From NCBI GenBank assembly GCA_002731275.1, contig PCBK01000052.1, positions 531,538 to 595,537 of the forward strand: a DNA stretch of 64,000 nt, written 5' to 3'. A program made the position numbers and the translations under genes. Below the pieces are notes generated by a model. It ran no database searches. It saw only the letters and a program-made list of their open reading frames with translations, and was not told where the DNA came from. This document shows, piece by piece, positions 26,950-36,755 of the stretch (positions are counted from its first letter, which is position 1; each line of letters begins with the position of its first letter). Origin of the DNA: Deltaproteobacteria bacterium. GTDB taxonomy: Bacteria > Myxococcota_C > UBA6777.

Positions 26950-29403
26950 ATGCGTGATGCGAACCAGGATGAGGATGGTGCGCCCTTGAAAAAGAAGATG
27001 GGAAAACAAAAAATACACCGACCTGTACGTTATGGAAATTACGTGCTTCTCGATCGAATCAACGTCGGTGGAATGGCGGAGGTGTTTCGAGCCAAGACCT
27101 CCAGCCTTGAAGGGGTGCAACGTCTTGTCGCGATCAAAAGAATCCTGCCACACCTCGCGAGTGACGGTGAGTTTTCCGACATGTTTGTCGATGAAGCACG
27201 AATCGCCGTCAACCTCCACCACGCCAACATCGCACAGGTCTACGAGTTAGGACGTGTTGATGAGTCCCTTTATATCGCGATGGAGTACGTCGCAGGGAAA
27301 GATCTTCGCAATCTGATCAACCGCATGAGACGGCTCGGTCAAGATATCCCCGTCTCTATCGTCGCATACGTGATGGGAAAACTCTGTGAAGGCCTCGACT
27401 ACGCCCACAGAAAACGCGATATCGCGATGCAAGAGATGAACATCGTCCACCGCGACATCTCCCCTCAAAATATCATCATCTCTTACGAAGGCGAAGTCAA
27501 AATCATCGACTTTGGGATCGCCAAAGCGGCCTCCAAACGCACACACACAGAGGCTGGTATCCTCAAAGGAAAATTTGGGTATATGGCCCCCGAGCAGGTG
27601 ATGGGGGAAGAGATCGACCGCCGCGCAGACATCTTCTGTGTGGGGATCCTGCTCTACGAAATGCTCACAAATGAGCGACTCTTTGCAGGCAGTAACGAGC
27701 TCTCCACCCTTCAAAAGATTCGCAACGTCGACGTCACTCCTCCCACAATGTTTAAGCCCAACCTCCCCGAAGGGCTCGAAGAGATCATCCTCAAAACGCT
27801 CGCCCCCCACCCCGACGATCGATACCAATACGCCTCCGATCTTCAAGAAGCACTGCAAAAGTTCCAAATCAACCATGATGGCGAGCTCTTTACAGCCAAG
27901 CGCTTGCGGACCTTCATCGAAGATCTCTTCCACGATGACATCCAAAAAGACCGTAAAAAACTCGAACAACTCGTACGCTTCGAAGTTGAGGAAGAACTCA
28001 GCCCTGACGACATCCTCGAAGAACAAGAAGATACGACGGTCCAACTCAGCAAAAAGAACGTCGAAGAAGAGTACCAAGAAGAGATCCATCAGCAAGAGTA
28101 TCCGCAAACTCCAAAGCCCCAATACCACAGCGATCTACAGCAGCAATACGCAGGGCACAACACACAAGTCCCACAGCACGCGGGGACACTCCACGAAGCA
28201 TACGCTCAACCCGAACCGTCCTTGCAGCACATCCCACAACACGTTGGCGGTTACACACAAGAGCACGTCCCATCCGCGTATCACTACAACAACGCTGACC
28301 CATACAACAACGCCGATCCATATCTCATGGACTTCGACGAAGACGCTCACGACGATCCGACCATCCTCTCCGCCGTACCACCTGCGCGCCGAGAACCACG
28401 TCACTCTTCGAATGATTATCTGGCCGCACAACACGCGCCGGTCCCGATGACAGACGAGATGACGCCTTCTTACCCAGGTCTGGAGCCACCACCTGCGATC
28501 CCCGCTCCTGTACAACCTCCCTCCCACGAACAACTCGTTGCGGCGCCTCTCAACAACACCTCAAACGCAAAGAACCGCATCAAACGCCGACGACAACAGA
28601 GGCGACGAAATCGACTCCTCGTCGTTATGGGGCTGATCTTTACTGCGTTGTTCTTGGTCATGCTCTACTATCTCGTGATCGTGCCACCTCCCGCGCCCAT
28701 TCCCGCACAAACACAAGAGCAAGATGCAGGTGGCAAACAACTCCCGCTCCCACCCACAACACACAACCCCCCCACACCCGATACAGGTACACCACCTGAA
28801 CCACGCGCCCAAGTCGAGTCTCCACCACAGAGACGTTTCAAGAAGACCCCCAAGGCCCCAAGGATGCGCGTCGGACGACGTAGGCGAAGACCACTGCGCC
28901 GACTCAAAATTGTCCGCAAACCCAAAGTCGTCAAACCAAAAGGGACGAAGATGCAGTTCTTCTCGATCCCTGAAGACGCAAGTATCACAATCGATGGAAA
29001 AGCGTACGGGAACACACCCAAATCGATCCACCTTCTTCCACGTGATCAACACTACAAGCTCATCTTCCGCAAAAAAGGCTATGCCCCGTACACCCTGACA
29101 TTCCGCATCCAAGAAGATGAACCCGGATACAGCATCAACGGTGTGCTCAACAAAAAAAGCCCACGGAACAAACCTCGACGTAGAGCAAAGCCCAGAAAGG
29201 GATACCTCACAGCAAAAGGTAATCCCATCGCCCGTATCGCCATTGATGGGAAAGATACAGGTCGCTACATCCTCCTGCGCCACCCTCTCTCTGCAGGCAA
29301 ACACACCATCCAATTCACCGCACTCGGCGGGAAGGTAAAGTGGTCCGAAAAGGTCACCATACGCTCCGGGAAAACCAAGAACTTGATCTCCCAAAAACCT
29401 TAA
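26950..29403 (+). CDS. Hanks-type Ser/Thr protein kinase with C-terminal PEGA domains
   Basis: The kinase domain covers about residues 27-295: Gly-rich loop INVGGMAEVF, VAIKRIL with the ATP-binding Lys, HRDISPQN near 166, DFGIAKA near 186 and MAPEQVMG. A Gln/His/Pro-rich spacer of about 230 residues follows, then a transmembrane segment at about 555-578 and two PEGA domains (SIPEDASITIDGKAYGNTPKS near 675 and a second near 755). The protein probably phosphorylates cytoplasmic targets in response to the envelope. It lies 26 bases before the AAA/TPR gene, so the two form an operon. ATG 26998 is an alternative start. Confidence 0.93.
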   Translation: MRDANQDEDGAPLKKKMGKQKIHRPVRYGNYVLLDRINVGGMAEVFRAKTSSLEGVQRLVAIKRILPHLASDGEFSDMFVDEARIAVNLHHANIAQVYELGRVDESLYIAMEYVAGKDLRNLINRMRRLGQDIPVSIVAYVMGKLCEGLDYAHRKRDIAMQEMNIVHRDISPQNIIISYEGEVKIIDFGIAKAASKRTHTEAGILKGKFGYMAPEQVMGEEIDRRADIFCVGILLYEMLTNERLFAGSNELSTLQKIRNVDVTPPTMFKPNLPEGLEEIILKTLAPHPDDRYQYASDLQEALQKFQINHDGELFTAKRLRTFIEDLFHDDIQKDRKKLEQLVRFEVEEELSPDDILEEQEDTTVQLSKKNVEEEYQEEIHQQEYPQTPKPQYHSDLQQQYAGHNTQVPQHAGTLHEAYAQPEPSLQHIPQHVGGYTQEHVPSAYHYNNADPYNNADPYLMDFDEDAHDDPTILSAVPPARREPRHSSNDYLAAQHAPVPMTDEMTPSYPGLEPPPAIPAPVQPPSHEQLVAAPLNNTSNAKNRIKRRRQQRRRNRLLVVMGLIFTALFLVMLYYLVIVPPPAPIPAQTQEQDAGGKQLPLPPTTHNPPTPDTGTPPEPRAQVESPPQRRFKKTPKAPRMRVGRRRRRPLRRLKIVRKPKVVKPKGTKMQFFSIPEDASITIDGKAYGNTPKSIHLLPRDQHYKLIFRKKGYAPYTLTFRIQEDEPGYSINGVLNKKSPRNKPRRRAKPRKGYLTAKGNPIARIAIDGKDTGRYILLRHPLSAGKHTIQFTALGGKVKWSEKVTIRSGKTKNLISQKP

Positions 29404-29428
29404 ATCCACAACTCCAAGGCAAGGTGCA

Positions 29429-32400
29429 ATGCAGTTCTGCCCCTATTGCTCTTCTTCGAACCCCAAAGGTGTCGCCCGCTGCCAACATTGTGGTATGCAA
29501 CTCAAATCCAACGACTCCTACCGTTCCGCACCCACCAAACAAAATCAGGAAAATGATGTCCTTGGAGATATGGACTCCGCCCTCAACGGCCTGTTGCACG
29601 AAAACACCTACCCCCCAACGCACTTCTCCCGTGAAGGTAGTGGCAAAATAGACCTCAACGCCTTACCAGATCACGATGACGATGACTACGAACCCACCAG
29701 TGTAGGCTCTCTCTCTCCCGTCTCCACAGAACATACACAGTCACGACAACAACGAGAGCAAACAGAGATCTCCTCGCTCGATCCCAAAAAGTGGAAGCAG
29801 TTGATCAAAGACATCCAAACCAACCCAGAGGCCCCACAAGCACAAGATCTGGTACGACACCAACACAGTCCGAGCCAGGACACGCTTAACTTCATCCCCG
29901 ATCAGGTAGATGAGGCCACAGCGATGGTCAACGTGCAAAGCATCCAAAACAACCTCTGGAACCCCCAACCCACACAAGCGCAAACCCCCGTCCCCCCAAC
30001 ACAGTCCTCCCTCCCCAAGACAGCAGCCCTCCCCTCCCCCGCTGCAAAGAGTGAACCCTCGAACAATTGGTGGGATCAGGTCGCCCACACTTTGCCCGGT
30101 ACATCGCAAGGACAAACACTCGCCGAGAAGGTCCCTCAAGCGCTCAGTTCGCACCATATATCTGTCGACAAAACCCCCACAACACCACCACCAAGCCCAC
30201 AGTACACAAAATATACAGAGAGCTTGTTGCTGTTGCGACTCGACATTCAAGCCTTTCAGGGCGATCAACAGCACCGCCGGGGACAACGGCTTATCGCCCT
30301 TGGACAAGTCAAAGCGGGTATCAAAAAACACATCAAAGAGTACACCCTCTCACTCCTCCAAGAACATGAAGATCGTTTGATCGTTCACTCCACTGAGGGC
30401 GTACAGGGCCTGCGTAATCTCCTCGACGTCGTCCAAATCGGAAAACAACTGACGCAGCAAAACACTTCCAACCACTTGCGCTCACAGATACAGGCTGTCA
30501 TCACCTCGTCACTTCCACAGCAGTCCGCGTCAAGAGGCTTCGAACGCGCAGAGTTGATGTTGCTCAAGCTCACAGAACATGGACTCTGGCTCGATCCAGC
30601 AAGCCACTCACAGCTCCAACAAGAGCTTCAGACGCAAGAGTTGCGTTTCGCCGGACTCGAACAACCAGTCTATGCGGTCTCTCTCGGTGCACCTCACAAC
30701 TCCGGTGAATTCGAGATCAAACCTACAACATTTATCGGAAGACAGAGAGAGCTCGCGCAACTCCAACAGAGTTGGCGTGAGACACGTAGTCAGACGCCTC
30801 GCTTCGCGCTGATACTTGGAGAGTCCGGATCAGGGCGAACGCGACTTGTTGAGCATTGGGCCGAAGAGATCGGACGTGCACACCAGTTTTGGGCAGGCGC
30901 GGATTGGCACACCTCCCAAAAAACCCACGCCCCCTACGCAAGCTCGCTGTTTCACAGCCACTTACAAAAGCATCAGTTTGCCGCACAAGAAGACCTCTAC
31001 CAACACCTGACACAACTCGCCAAGCAACAACACCCCGCAGATTGGCAAGAATACGCCGCCACACTACTCTCTCTCTACCATCAAAACACCGTCAATGAGC
31101 GAGAGTGTGAAGAAGCGATCGAATGGTATATCCGACTCGCAGCATCCCACTCCGCAACGCTCGTCGTGTTTGATGACCTTCACTTGATGGAGCGCAGTGG
31201 AAAACGCATCGCCGAACGCCTCCTACATAACCCACCTCCTCATCTCTTCTTGATCCTCATCACGGCAAGAGGTGAGTATGAAGAACTCTTCTACTCCATC
31301 TCCTCAAAAGCAAAGCATCTCGAACTCCCTCCCCTCACTCCATCGGAAAGTCGCGCATTCCTTCGACAACAATGGCCTCAGGGGTTGGAGTGGAGAGACG
31401 GACAGGTCGACAAATTCGTCGAAGAGTCGGAGGGAAACCCCAAGCTCCTCCTCGACATGCTCAAAGGCTCTGTCAAACAAACCGCGTCCAACAACGAGAC
31501 GTGGATCAAAGACGCCCCCATTACGTCCGCCCTAGAAGAACAACTTATCCGAAGAATCCGTGGACTGAGCAATCTCGAACAAGACACATTGCGCAAGGCG
31601 GCGATCATTGGAGAGACCTTCTGGCGTGGGACCATCGAGAGTCTCGAACGAATGGAGATTCCCAGCGGAGACTGGGGATTGCGAGAGGGGATCGCGGTCT
31701 CCAACGTCGAAGACCGCAGCGACAGCCTCAAAACACTCGAACAAAAACAACTCATCGAACGCTGCCCCCCAACAGAGCTTGGTGAAGAGGCCTATACTTT
31801 CCAACAAAAGGCCCTTCGAGAGGTCCTGCTTCAACAACTCCCCATGGCGTTCCGGCGCAAAACACACAGGCGCGTTGCGGAGTGGCTTCTTTTGCGTAAA
31901 GAGCACAAAGAGATTGTCCCAACCCTCGTCGAACAACTCCGTCTCTCTGGAGAGACAGAAAAGGCAGCGGTATTCCTCGTCGAGCTTGCGCAACGTTCGC
32001 TGAAAAAATCAGACACCATCCAAGCCCTCCAACAATATGGAGATGCACTTGAGTTGCTCTCCGAAGAGTCGAGTTCACAAAGGCTTGAGCTGCTCACGAA
32101 ACTCGCCGAGTGTTACTATCACGTTGGCGATATCGCAGCGACCATCCACTTGTGTGAACGGGGACTACAGCTCAGTTGGCAATTGTCAGGAGCGTGGTGG
32201 GGCGGACGGCTCTATACGCTGCTCGCGGATTGCCAGCTACACCGCAAACAGGTCGTGAAAGCAGAAGACGCCTATCTCGGTGGACAGGCTTTGAGCACAA
32301 AAGCCAAAGATCAAGAGGGACTCTTTCGGGCGATTTACGGCCCCATCAGGCTCGCGTTGATGCAATCCCAACCAGAAAAGGCCAAACGCCTTCTCGATGA

Positions 32401-33337
32401 ACTGAAGCGAACAGAGCACTCCCCCAAAACTGCCGAACAGAAAGTACACGCAGCCAGCACAGAGGCATGGCTCGCGAGACTTCAGGGACGGTGGGCCGAC
32501 GCGACAAACATCCTCGATCAAGCGACAAAGCTCTGTCATCCCCAAAAACAAGACCTGCTCAAATCACACCTGTTATCCCAACGAGGCGAGCTACATCTCA
32601 CTGTAGGCGATGAAGAGACAGCCCGCACGCTCTTATGGGAGGCCGCAGATATCCAGCGCAAACACCAAGCCTACCGTCAACTGATCCCAACACTCCTACA
32701 CTTTGGACACACAGCGCTGTTGCGACGAGAGGGACAGGCCGCAGTCAAAGCCCTACGAGAGGCTTGGAAACTCGTACAAAATACAGGCGAAGAGCAGCTC
32801 ATCACACAGATCGCATCGGCCCTCTCTGCGGCCTATGTCCTCAACCAAAAAACCCAAGAAGCCCTGCAATTTTCCCATATCGCCGATCAAAAGCTGCCCA
32901 AAAAGCTCACCACAACAGAGCAGGCACAGGCTTTCTACTTCTTAGGTGAGGCTGCCGCAGGACTCCCAAGCAAACGCGCCGAGACGATGGTCAAACATCT
33001 CCCACCGAAGCTCCCTGAGGGTGGGTTGACCTCGTTCTTCTTTATCCGTGCGCTCGACTTCTTTGAAAAACACCACGAAAAAGGCCGCTACATCCTCTCA
33101 GTTCTCGGCCTCAGCCGCGCGCTCACAGCCCATGGACTTGAACGCCCCGCCAAGCACATCCTGGAGCGCGGCATCAAAGACGCCGAGCGCTACGGCCTTG
33201 GACTTTTACTGGAGCGACTCAAAAGCCAACAGCGGCTGCTCTCCAATCCCTCCTATACCCCACCGCCAGAATACAACGCTGGCAAAAAACGCGAGTCCAC
33301 AATGCTCGTCCGCACACCTCGCAACAAAAAGAAATAA
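29429..33337 (+). CDS. Zinc-ribbon, AAA_16 ATPase and TPR regulator
   Basis: The product has 1302 residues. It starts with a zinc ribbon (C4, C7, C18, C21), then about 230 disordered residues. An ATPase module begins near residue 431 (FIGRQRELAQLQQSW) with Walker A LGESGSGRT near 463 and Walker B LVVFDDLH near 575. A winged-helix-like region follows and helical TPR repeats fill about residues 860-1270. The layout resembles the large AAA_16 regulators fused or linked to Ser/Thr kinases in myxobacteria. The arrangement right after the kinase gene suggests it is a partner or target. Gly-Arg-Thr replaces the usual Gly-Lys-Thr in the P-loop, so ATP hydrolysis may be lost. Confidence 0.87.
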   Translation: MQFCPYCSSSNPKGVARCQHCGMQLKSNDSYRSAPTKQNQENDVLGDMDSALNGLLHENTYPPTHFSREGSGKIDLNALPDHDDDDYEPTSVGSLSPVSTEHTQSRQQREQTEISSLDPKKWKQLIKDIQTNPEAPQAQDLVRHQHSPSQDTLNFIPDQVDEATAMVNVQSIQNNLWNPQPTQAQTPVPPTQSSLPKTAALPSPAAKSEPSNNWWDQVAHTLPGTSQGQTLAEKVPQALSSHHISVDKTPTTPPPSPQYTKYTESLLLLRLDIQAFQGDQQHRRGQRLIALGQVKAGIKKHIKEYTLSLLQEHEDRLIVHSTEGVQGLRNLLDVVQIGKQLTQQNTSNHLRSQIQAVITSSLPQQSASRGFERAELMLLKLTEHGLWLDPASHSQLQQELQTQELRFAGLEQPVYAVSLGAPHNSGEFEIKPTTFIGRQRELAQLQQSWRETRSQTPRFALILGESGSGRTRLVEHWAEEIGRAHQFWAGADWHTSQKTHAPYASSLFHSHLQKHQFAAQEDLYQHLTQLAKQQHPADWQEYAATLLSLYHQNTVNERECEEAIEWYIRLAASHSATLVVFDDLHLMERSGKRIAERLLHNPPPHLFLILITARGEYEELFYSISSKAKHLELPPLTPSESRAFLRQQWPQGLEWRDGQVDKFVEESEGNPKLLLDMLKGSVKQTASNNETWIKDAPITSALEEQLIRRIRGLSNLEQDTLRKAAIIGETFWRGTIESLERMEIPSGDWGLREGIAVSNVEDRSDSLKTLEQKQLIERCPPTELGEEAYTFQQKALREVLLQQLPMAFRRKTHRRVAEWLLLRKEHKEIVPTLVEQLRLSGETEKAAVFLVELAQRSLKKSDTIQALQQYGDALELLSEESSSQRLELLTKLAECYYHVGDIAATIHLCERGLQLSWQLSGAWWGGRLYTLLADCQLHRKQVVKAEDAYLGGQALSTKAKDQEGLFRAIYGPIRLALMQSQPEKAKRLLDELKRTEHSPKTAEQKVHAASTEAWLARLQGRWADATNILDQATKLCHPQKQDLLKSHLLSQRGELHLTVGDEETARTLLWEAADIQRKHQAYRQLIPTLLHFGHTALLRREGQAAVKALREAWKLVQNTGEEQLITQIASALSAAYVLNQKTQEALQFSHIADQKLPKKLTTTEQAQAFYFLGEAAAGLPSKRAETMVKHLPPKLPEGGLTSFFFIRALDFFEKHHEKGRYILSVLGLSRALTAHGLERPAKHILERGIKDAERYGLGLLLERLKSQQRLLSNPSYTPPPEYNAGKKRESTMLVRTPRNKKK

Positions 33338-33449
33338 GACCACCAGCACCCAAAAAGAATGCGGATGGACAACATCGCTGGATTGAAAAAGTACCTGGAA
33401 GAAAAACCAGACATCCCCATGACAGAAAAGCACCCCTCCCCGAACAATC

Positions 33450-36140
33450 TTATTTGATCTCTAGCTCCTTGGGCCCCCACACCCCTGTATTACCGTGAGC
33501 ATCCTTGACTTCGATGGTCACTGTGTACTTGCCCGCAACGAGTGTGTTGGGCAGCTTCGCTGTAAAACCAGAGACTTGTGTCTCCATCTCACTCGTCGTC
33601 TCTTTGCCTTCCTTGCGCTTGGTCACGATGTTGATCTTGTCCTTCTTGTACACGTTCAACTTCTTGACCTCGACGATCTCCTCTTTGTCCGCGCTATCTT
33701 TGATCGTGATCTTGATATCGACGTCGGCGTTCTCGGGGAGTGGTGGTCCCACCTCCCAACGAACGAGCGACGAACGCAATCTGTGTCCTGTCGCAGACAG
33801 CGCACCAAAGTCCGACTTACCGTCATCATTGGACCCTGCCGGGTAAGAGACATATGCCGCGATCTGGTCCTTTTCGAGAGAGACGGTGTTGACGCGCATG
33901 TTGTCGCCAGGGACGATCTCAAACGCGTCCGTATCGACTGTGTAGGGCACACGCTTGGAGCCATCCCACTTCTGCCCTTCGACGTGGAAGCGATACGTCC
34001 CCGCAGGGAACGTCTCCAGTTCCTGGAAACGATACTCGTAATGGACCTTGTCAGCTGCGACCTTGCGGAATTCAAGCACCATACGGTAATCAGCGTCATC
34101 GTAGACACGTTGGCCACCATCACGCATGACATCCTTGAACGCCCCACCCTCTTTCTTTTGAAGCACAACCTTGGGGTGATCCACACCGACCCAACCACCA
34201 GAGATGATGAACGTCATCGGTTCAAGCGCCATGCGTTTGTACTCTTTGGGGGGCTGTGTCGCGATCGTACCGGCTTCTGGGGTAACGACGCGCTCGATCG
34301 TTGGAGTCAGATCGAGCTTGTAGTGGTCAACAGGAAGAATCCCTGTGTCGTTCTTCTCTTTTTCTGTCGTCGTAAGTTGGACGGTCAAATCGATCGCGTT
34401 ATTGATCAGATACTCACCCACTTTGAAGCCCCAGGTGCTCATCGTCGCCTCATATCCTCCACGCCACCAATCATTTTCCCGTGTGATGTAGAGCTGGTGA
34501 TCTTGTGCGTAGCCAAGCACCACGACGTCCTTTAACTTGCCGCCTGTTTTTGCGATGAATCCATCCCGCAAGGCTTTCGCGACAGGTGAAGTCGCCTCGC
34601 CTGGAAAGGTCGAGATGATCAGATCGCCAATACGTGCTGCAGACAAGCGCGTTTTGGAAAACTGGACAGCCGGTCCACCGTGTAGGACCTCAAATGAGAA
34701 GATACAACCGAGCTTCCCGTCTGTATGTCTCCCGTCCGGGTCCGTATTAAAATTGAATCCATCCTTCACACATTGGAAGGCACCAAATCGGTAAGGGAGT
34801 TTTTCACCATCTTTGAGTTGGAAGAATTCGTCATCTTTGTAACCAAGGGCTTTACGTGAGAGTGGGATACGTCGGTTGACGACTTCGAGTGAGATGTCGG
34901 TCTTGCCTTTGTCCTTGAGACCATCGAAGTATTCGAGGATCTTGGGTCCAGCCAAGCGTCCGAGCATTTGCATCTGGAGGAGTTTTTTGTGACCAAGACG
35001 ATCCCCACGTGGTGAGATATCGCCTGCACAACCTTGCAAAAAGAACACTTCGATCTTGCTCTTGTACTTCTTCTCAAGGATCTCCTGTACACCAAACTCA
35101 AGACCCCCAGCGGCGTCATTTGTCATAAACGTCGTGCTGTTAATTGTCCCGTGCATTGGAAAGCTCACGAGCGCGGCGATTGGTGTCCCATCGAGGCGTT
35201 CAGCTCTCGCGACGAGCAGGTAGGGGTGACGATAATCGCTGTTCTCAGAGCGACGGTTCGAGAAGATCACTTTCTCAGGGTCGAAGTTAGGATCGATGTG
35301 GTAGGCAAACTTACCAGGTTGGAGATCTTTATTGGCCTTGATGATCGCGTTCCCGAAGGAGGCGACCATACGTCGAAAGACTTCGGGGTGGAAGTCACCA
35401 CCACCGAACGTTCCGAAGCCAAGATCGGGCAGCAAGTTCCAGAAACGTGCAGGCGCGGAGTGGCTGTGTGTGGAGACAAACAAGATCTTATCGATCATGT
35501 TGACCTGTGTTTTCTCGATGATGTATTGGCTGATCTGTGTGATGAAGTAGTCAGTTGAAAAGACGAGCGGGCTACGGATGACAGCGATCCGCTCAACACC
35601 ATTGTCGAGGACGAGAGCTTTGACCTTAAAGCGGTCATACATCCCTTCGGAGCTTCCGAGTGCTTTTGCGTACGGCCCTTTGGGACCGGGGCGGAAACCA
35701 TACCCTGCCATCGAGACACTGAGGGGGTGATCGAGATCTTCGACACCGAGGCCGATCTGGAGGGGTTTGGTCGCGGTGCTGCCTTCGTTGGGTGCTTTCG
35801 CAGTCTTCCAGTCAGGCTTATGACATTGACCATCCGTACAAACGTGTTGTTCGGGACAATCGGTGTCGACATCGCAGCGTTTGAGGCAATATCCCCCGCT
35901 ACAGCGTTCATCTTTTTCACATTCGGAGAATTCCGAGCACTCTTGTGCAACTTTACAAGCGCCTTTGACGCAATCTTCGCCTTCCTTACAGTCGCGCGCC
36001 GTAAGGCACTGTGGAGTGGTTGGGGAGTCCTTTACTCCGCCATCTTTCACCTGTTCATTATTCCCATTATTGGTGCTACAGCCAGTGTGTAAGGCGAACA
36101 CCCCAAACAAACACAAACATCCTATCAGCCAACCTCGCAT
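33450..36140 (-). CDS. Neutral/alkaline ceramidase-like lipoprotein
   Basis: The 896-residue product has a signal segment ending in the lipobox ALHTGC. Three short Cys-rich modules follow (residues of about 45-110). The rest up to about residue 600 matches neutral ceramidases: STHSHSAPARFW and FPMHGT supply His ligands for zinc, and CAGDISPRGD carries the Ser of the GDxSP motif. These enzymes cleave ceramide into sphingosine and fatty acid. The last 250 residues are two beta-sandwich-like domains. ATG 36140 has GGAG 9 bases upstream; ATG 36146 is only 3 bases away from it. Sphingolipid-cleaving activity is inferred from family motifs only. Confidence 0.82.
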   Translation of the reverse strand: MRGWLIGCLCLFGVFALHTGCSTNNGNNEQVKDGGVKDSPTTPQCLTARDCKEGEDCVKGACKVAQECSEFSECEKDERCSGGYCLKRCDVDTDCPEQHVCTDGQCHKPDWKTAKAPNEGSTATKPLQIGLGVEDLDHPLSVSMAGYGFRPGPKGPYAKALGSSEGMYDRFKVKALVLDNGVERIAVIRSPLVFSTDYFITQISQYIIEKTQVNMIDKILFVSTHSHSAPARFWNLLPDLGFGTFGGGDFHPEVFRRMVASFGNAIIKANKDLQPGKFAYHIDPNFDPEKVIFSNRRSENSDYRHPYLLVARAERLDGTPIAALVSFPMHGTINSTTFMTNDAAGGLEFGVQEILEKKYKSKIEVFFLQGCAGDISPRGDRLGHKKLLQMQMLGRLAGPKILEYFDGLKDKGKTDISLEVVNRRIPLSRKALGYKDDEFFQLKDGEKLPYRFGAFQCVKDGFNFNTDPDGRHTDGKLGCIFSFEVLHGGPAVQFSKTRLSAARIGDLIISTFPGEATSPVAKALRDGFIAKTGGKLKDVVVLGYAQDHQLYITRENDWWRGGYEATMSTWGFKVGEYLINNAIDLTVQLTTTEKEKNDTGILPVDHYKLDLTPTIERVVTPEAGTIATQPPKEYKRMALEPMTFIISGGWVGVDHPKVVLQKKEGGAFKDVMRDGGQRVYDDADYRMVLEFRKVAADKVHYEYRFQELETFPAGTYRFHVEGQKWDGSKRVPYTVDTDAFEIVPGDNMRVNTVSLEKDQIAAYVSYPAGSNDDGKSDFGALSATGHRLRSSLVRWEVGPPLPENADVDIKITIKDSADKEEIVEVKKLNVYKKDKINIVTKRKEGKETTSEMETQVSGFTAKLPNTLVAGKYTVTIEVKDAHGNTGVWGPKELEIK

Positions 36141-36146
36141 ATGCAT

Positions 36147-36417
36147 TCTCTCCGTATTTCTATGAACTTCTCAGTCATTCTGTTCGTCTGCATTGTGCAA
36201 GGGATCATGAGGAAAGGCAAGCCTCTGGCGACGAGACGCGATGTGTTTGTGATTCGATATGTGCGAAAAAAACAATCACATCAAGTTTGCTTTTTCATGA
36301 AACGTCCCTATAATCATATCTCCTCTCCATGACGTTGTGGGAAGACTACAGCAGAAGAGGAGAGAGATGTGTTGCCAACCCGAGCAGGGTGATGGCCACA
36401 TTGCTCATTGAAAAACT
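36147..36417. other. Divergent promoter region between ceramidase and tmRNA genes
   Basis: No gene is seen. It holds the tmRNA promoter (separate entry) and, after it, a 95- to 100-base leader that would be removed when the tmRNA precursor is matured. The ceramidase-like gene must also be started here on the other strand. Confidence 0.55.
36287..36314 (+). promoter_or_regulatory. Sigma-70-type promoter of the tmRNA gene
   Basis: TTGCTT at 36287-36292 and a perfect TATAAT at 36309-36314 are 16 bases apart (17 if TTTGCT is used). Transcription would begin near 36321, about 97 bases before the mature tmRNA 5' end. Confidence 0.75.
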
Positions 36418-36508
36418 GGGGGCGCAATGGTTTCGACGGGAATGTGGAAGCTTATGGTGCGTGTCGGGGACCGGGTGGCCCCGTAACTAACCCGGAAAAC
36501 TTTTAGTT

Positions 36509-36544
36509 GCCAACGATAACGTTGAGCTAGCACTGGCTGCATAA
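36509..36544 (+). other. tmRNA proteolysis tag reading frame
   Basis: Resume codon GCC starts the tag ANDNVELALAA followed by TAA. The LALAA-type end is the usual degradation signal for ClpXP-like proteases; the E. coli tag is ANDENYALAA. Confidence 0.9.
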
Positions 36545-36755
36545 GCCGGCGCCTTGACCAGCCCTGTCTGCATGTTGGTTGAGGCGGCTAAACCCGCGGA
36601 CTTAGCTTTGTCTCGCTCCTCCTTCGAGATGAAGTGAAATTTTAGGGAGGATGTGCCAAAAAAAGCCTGCTCATCGGCGCTTTTTGGGACGAGAATAAAA
36701 GATGAAACTACGCACGTAGACCCATATGTGGAACTTTTCCGGACGCGGGTTCGAT

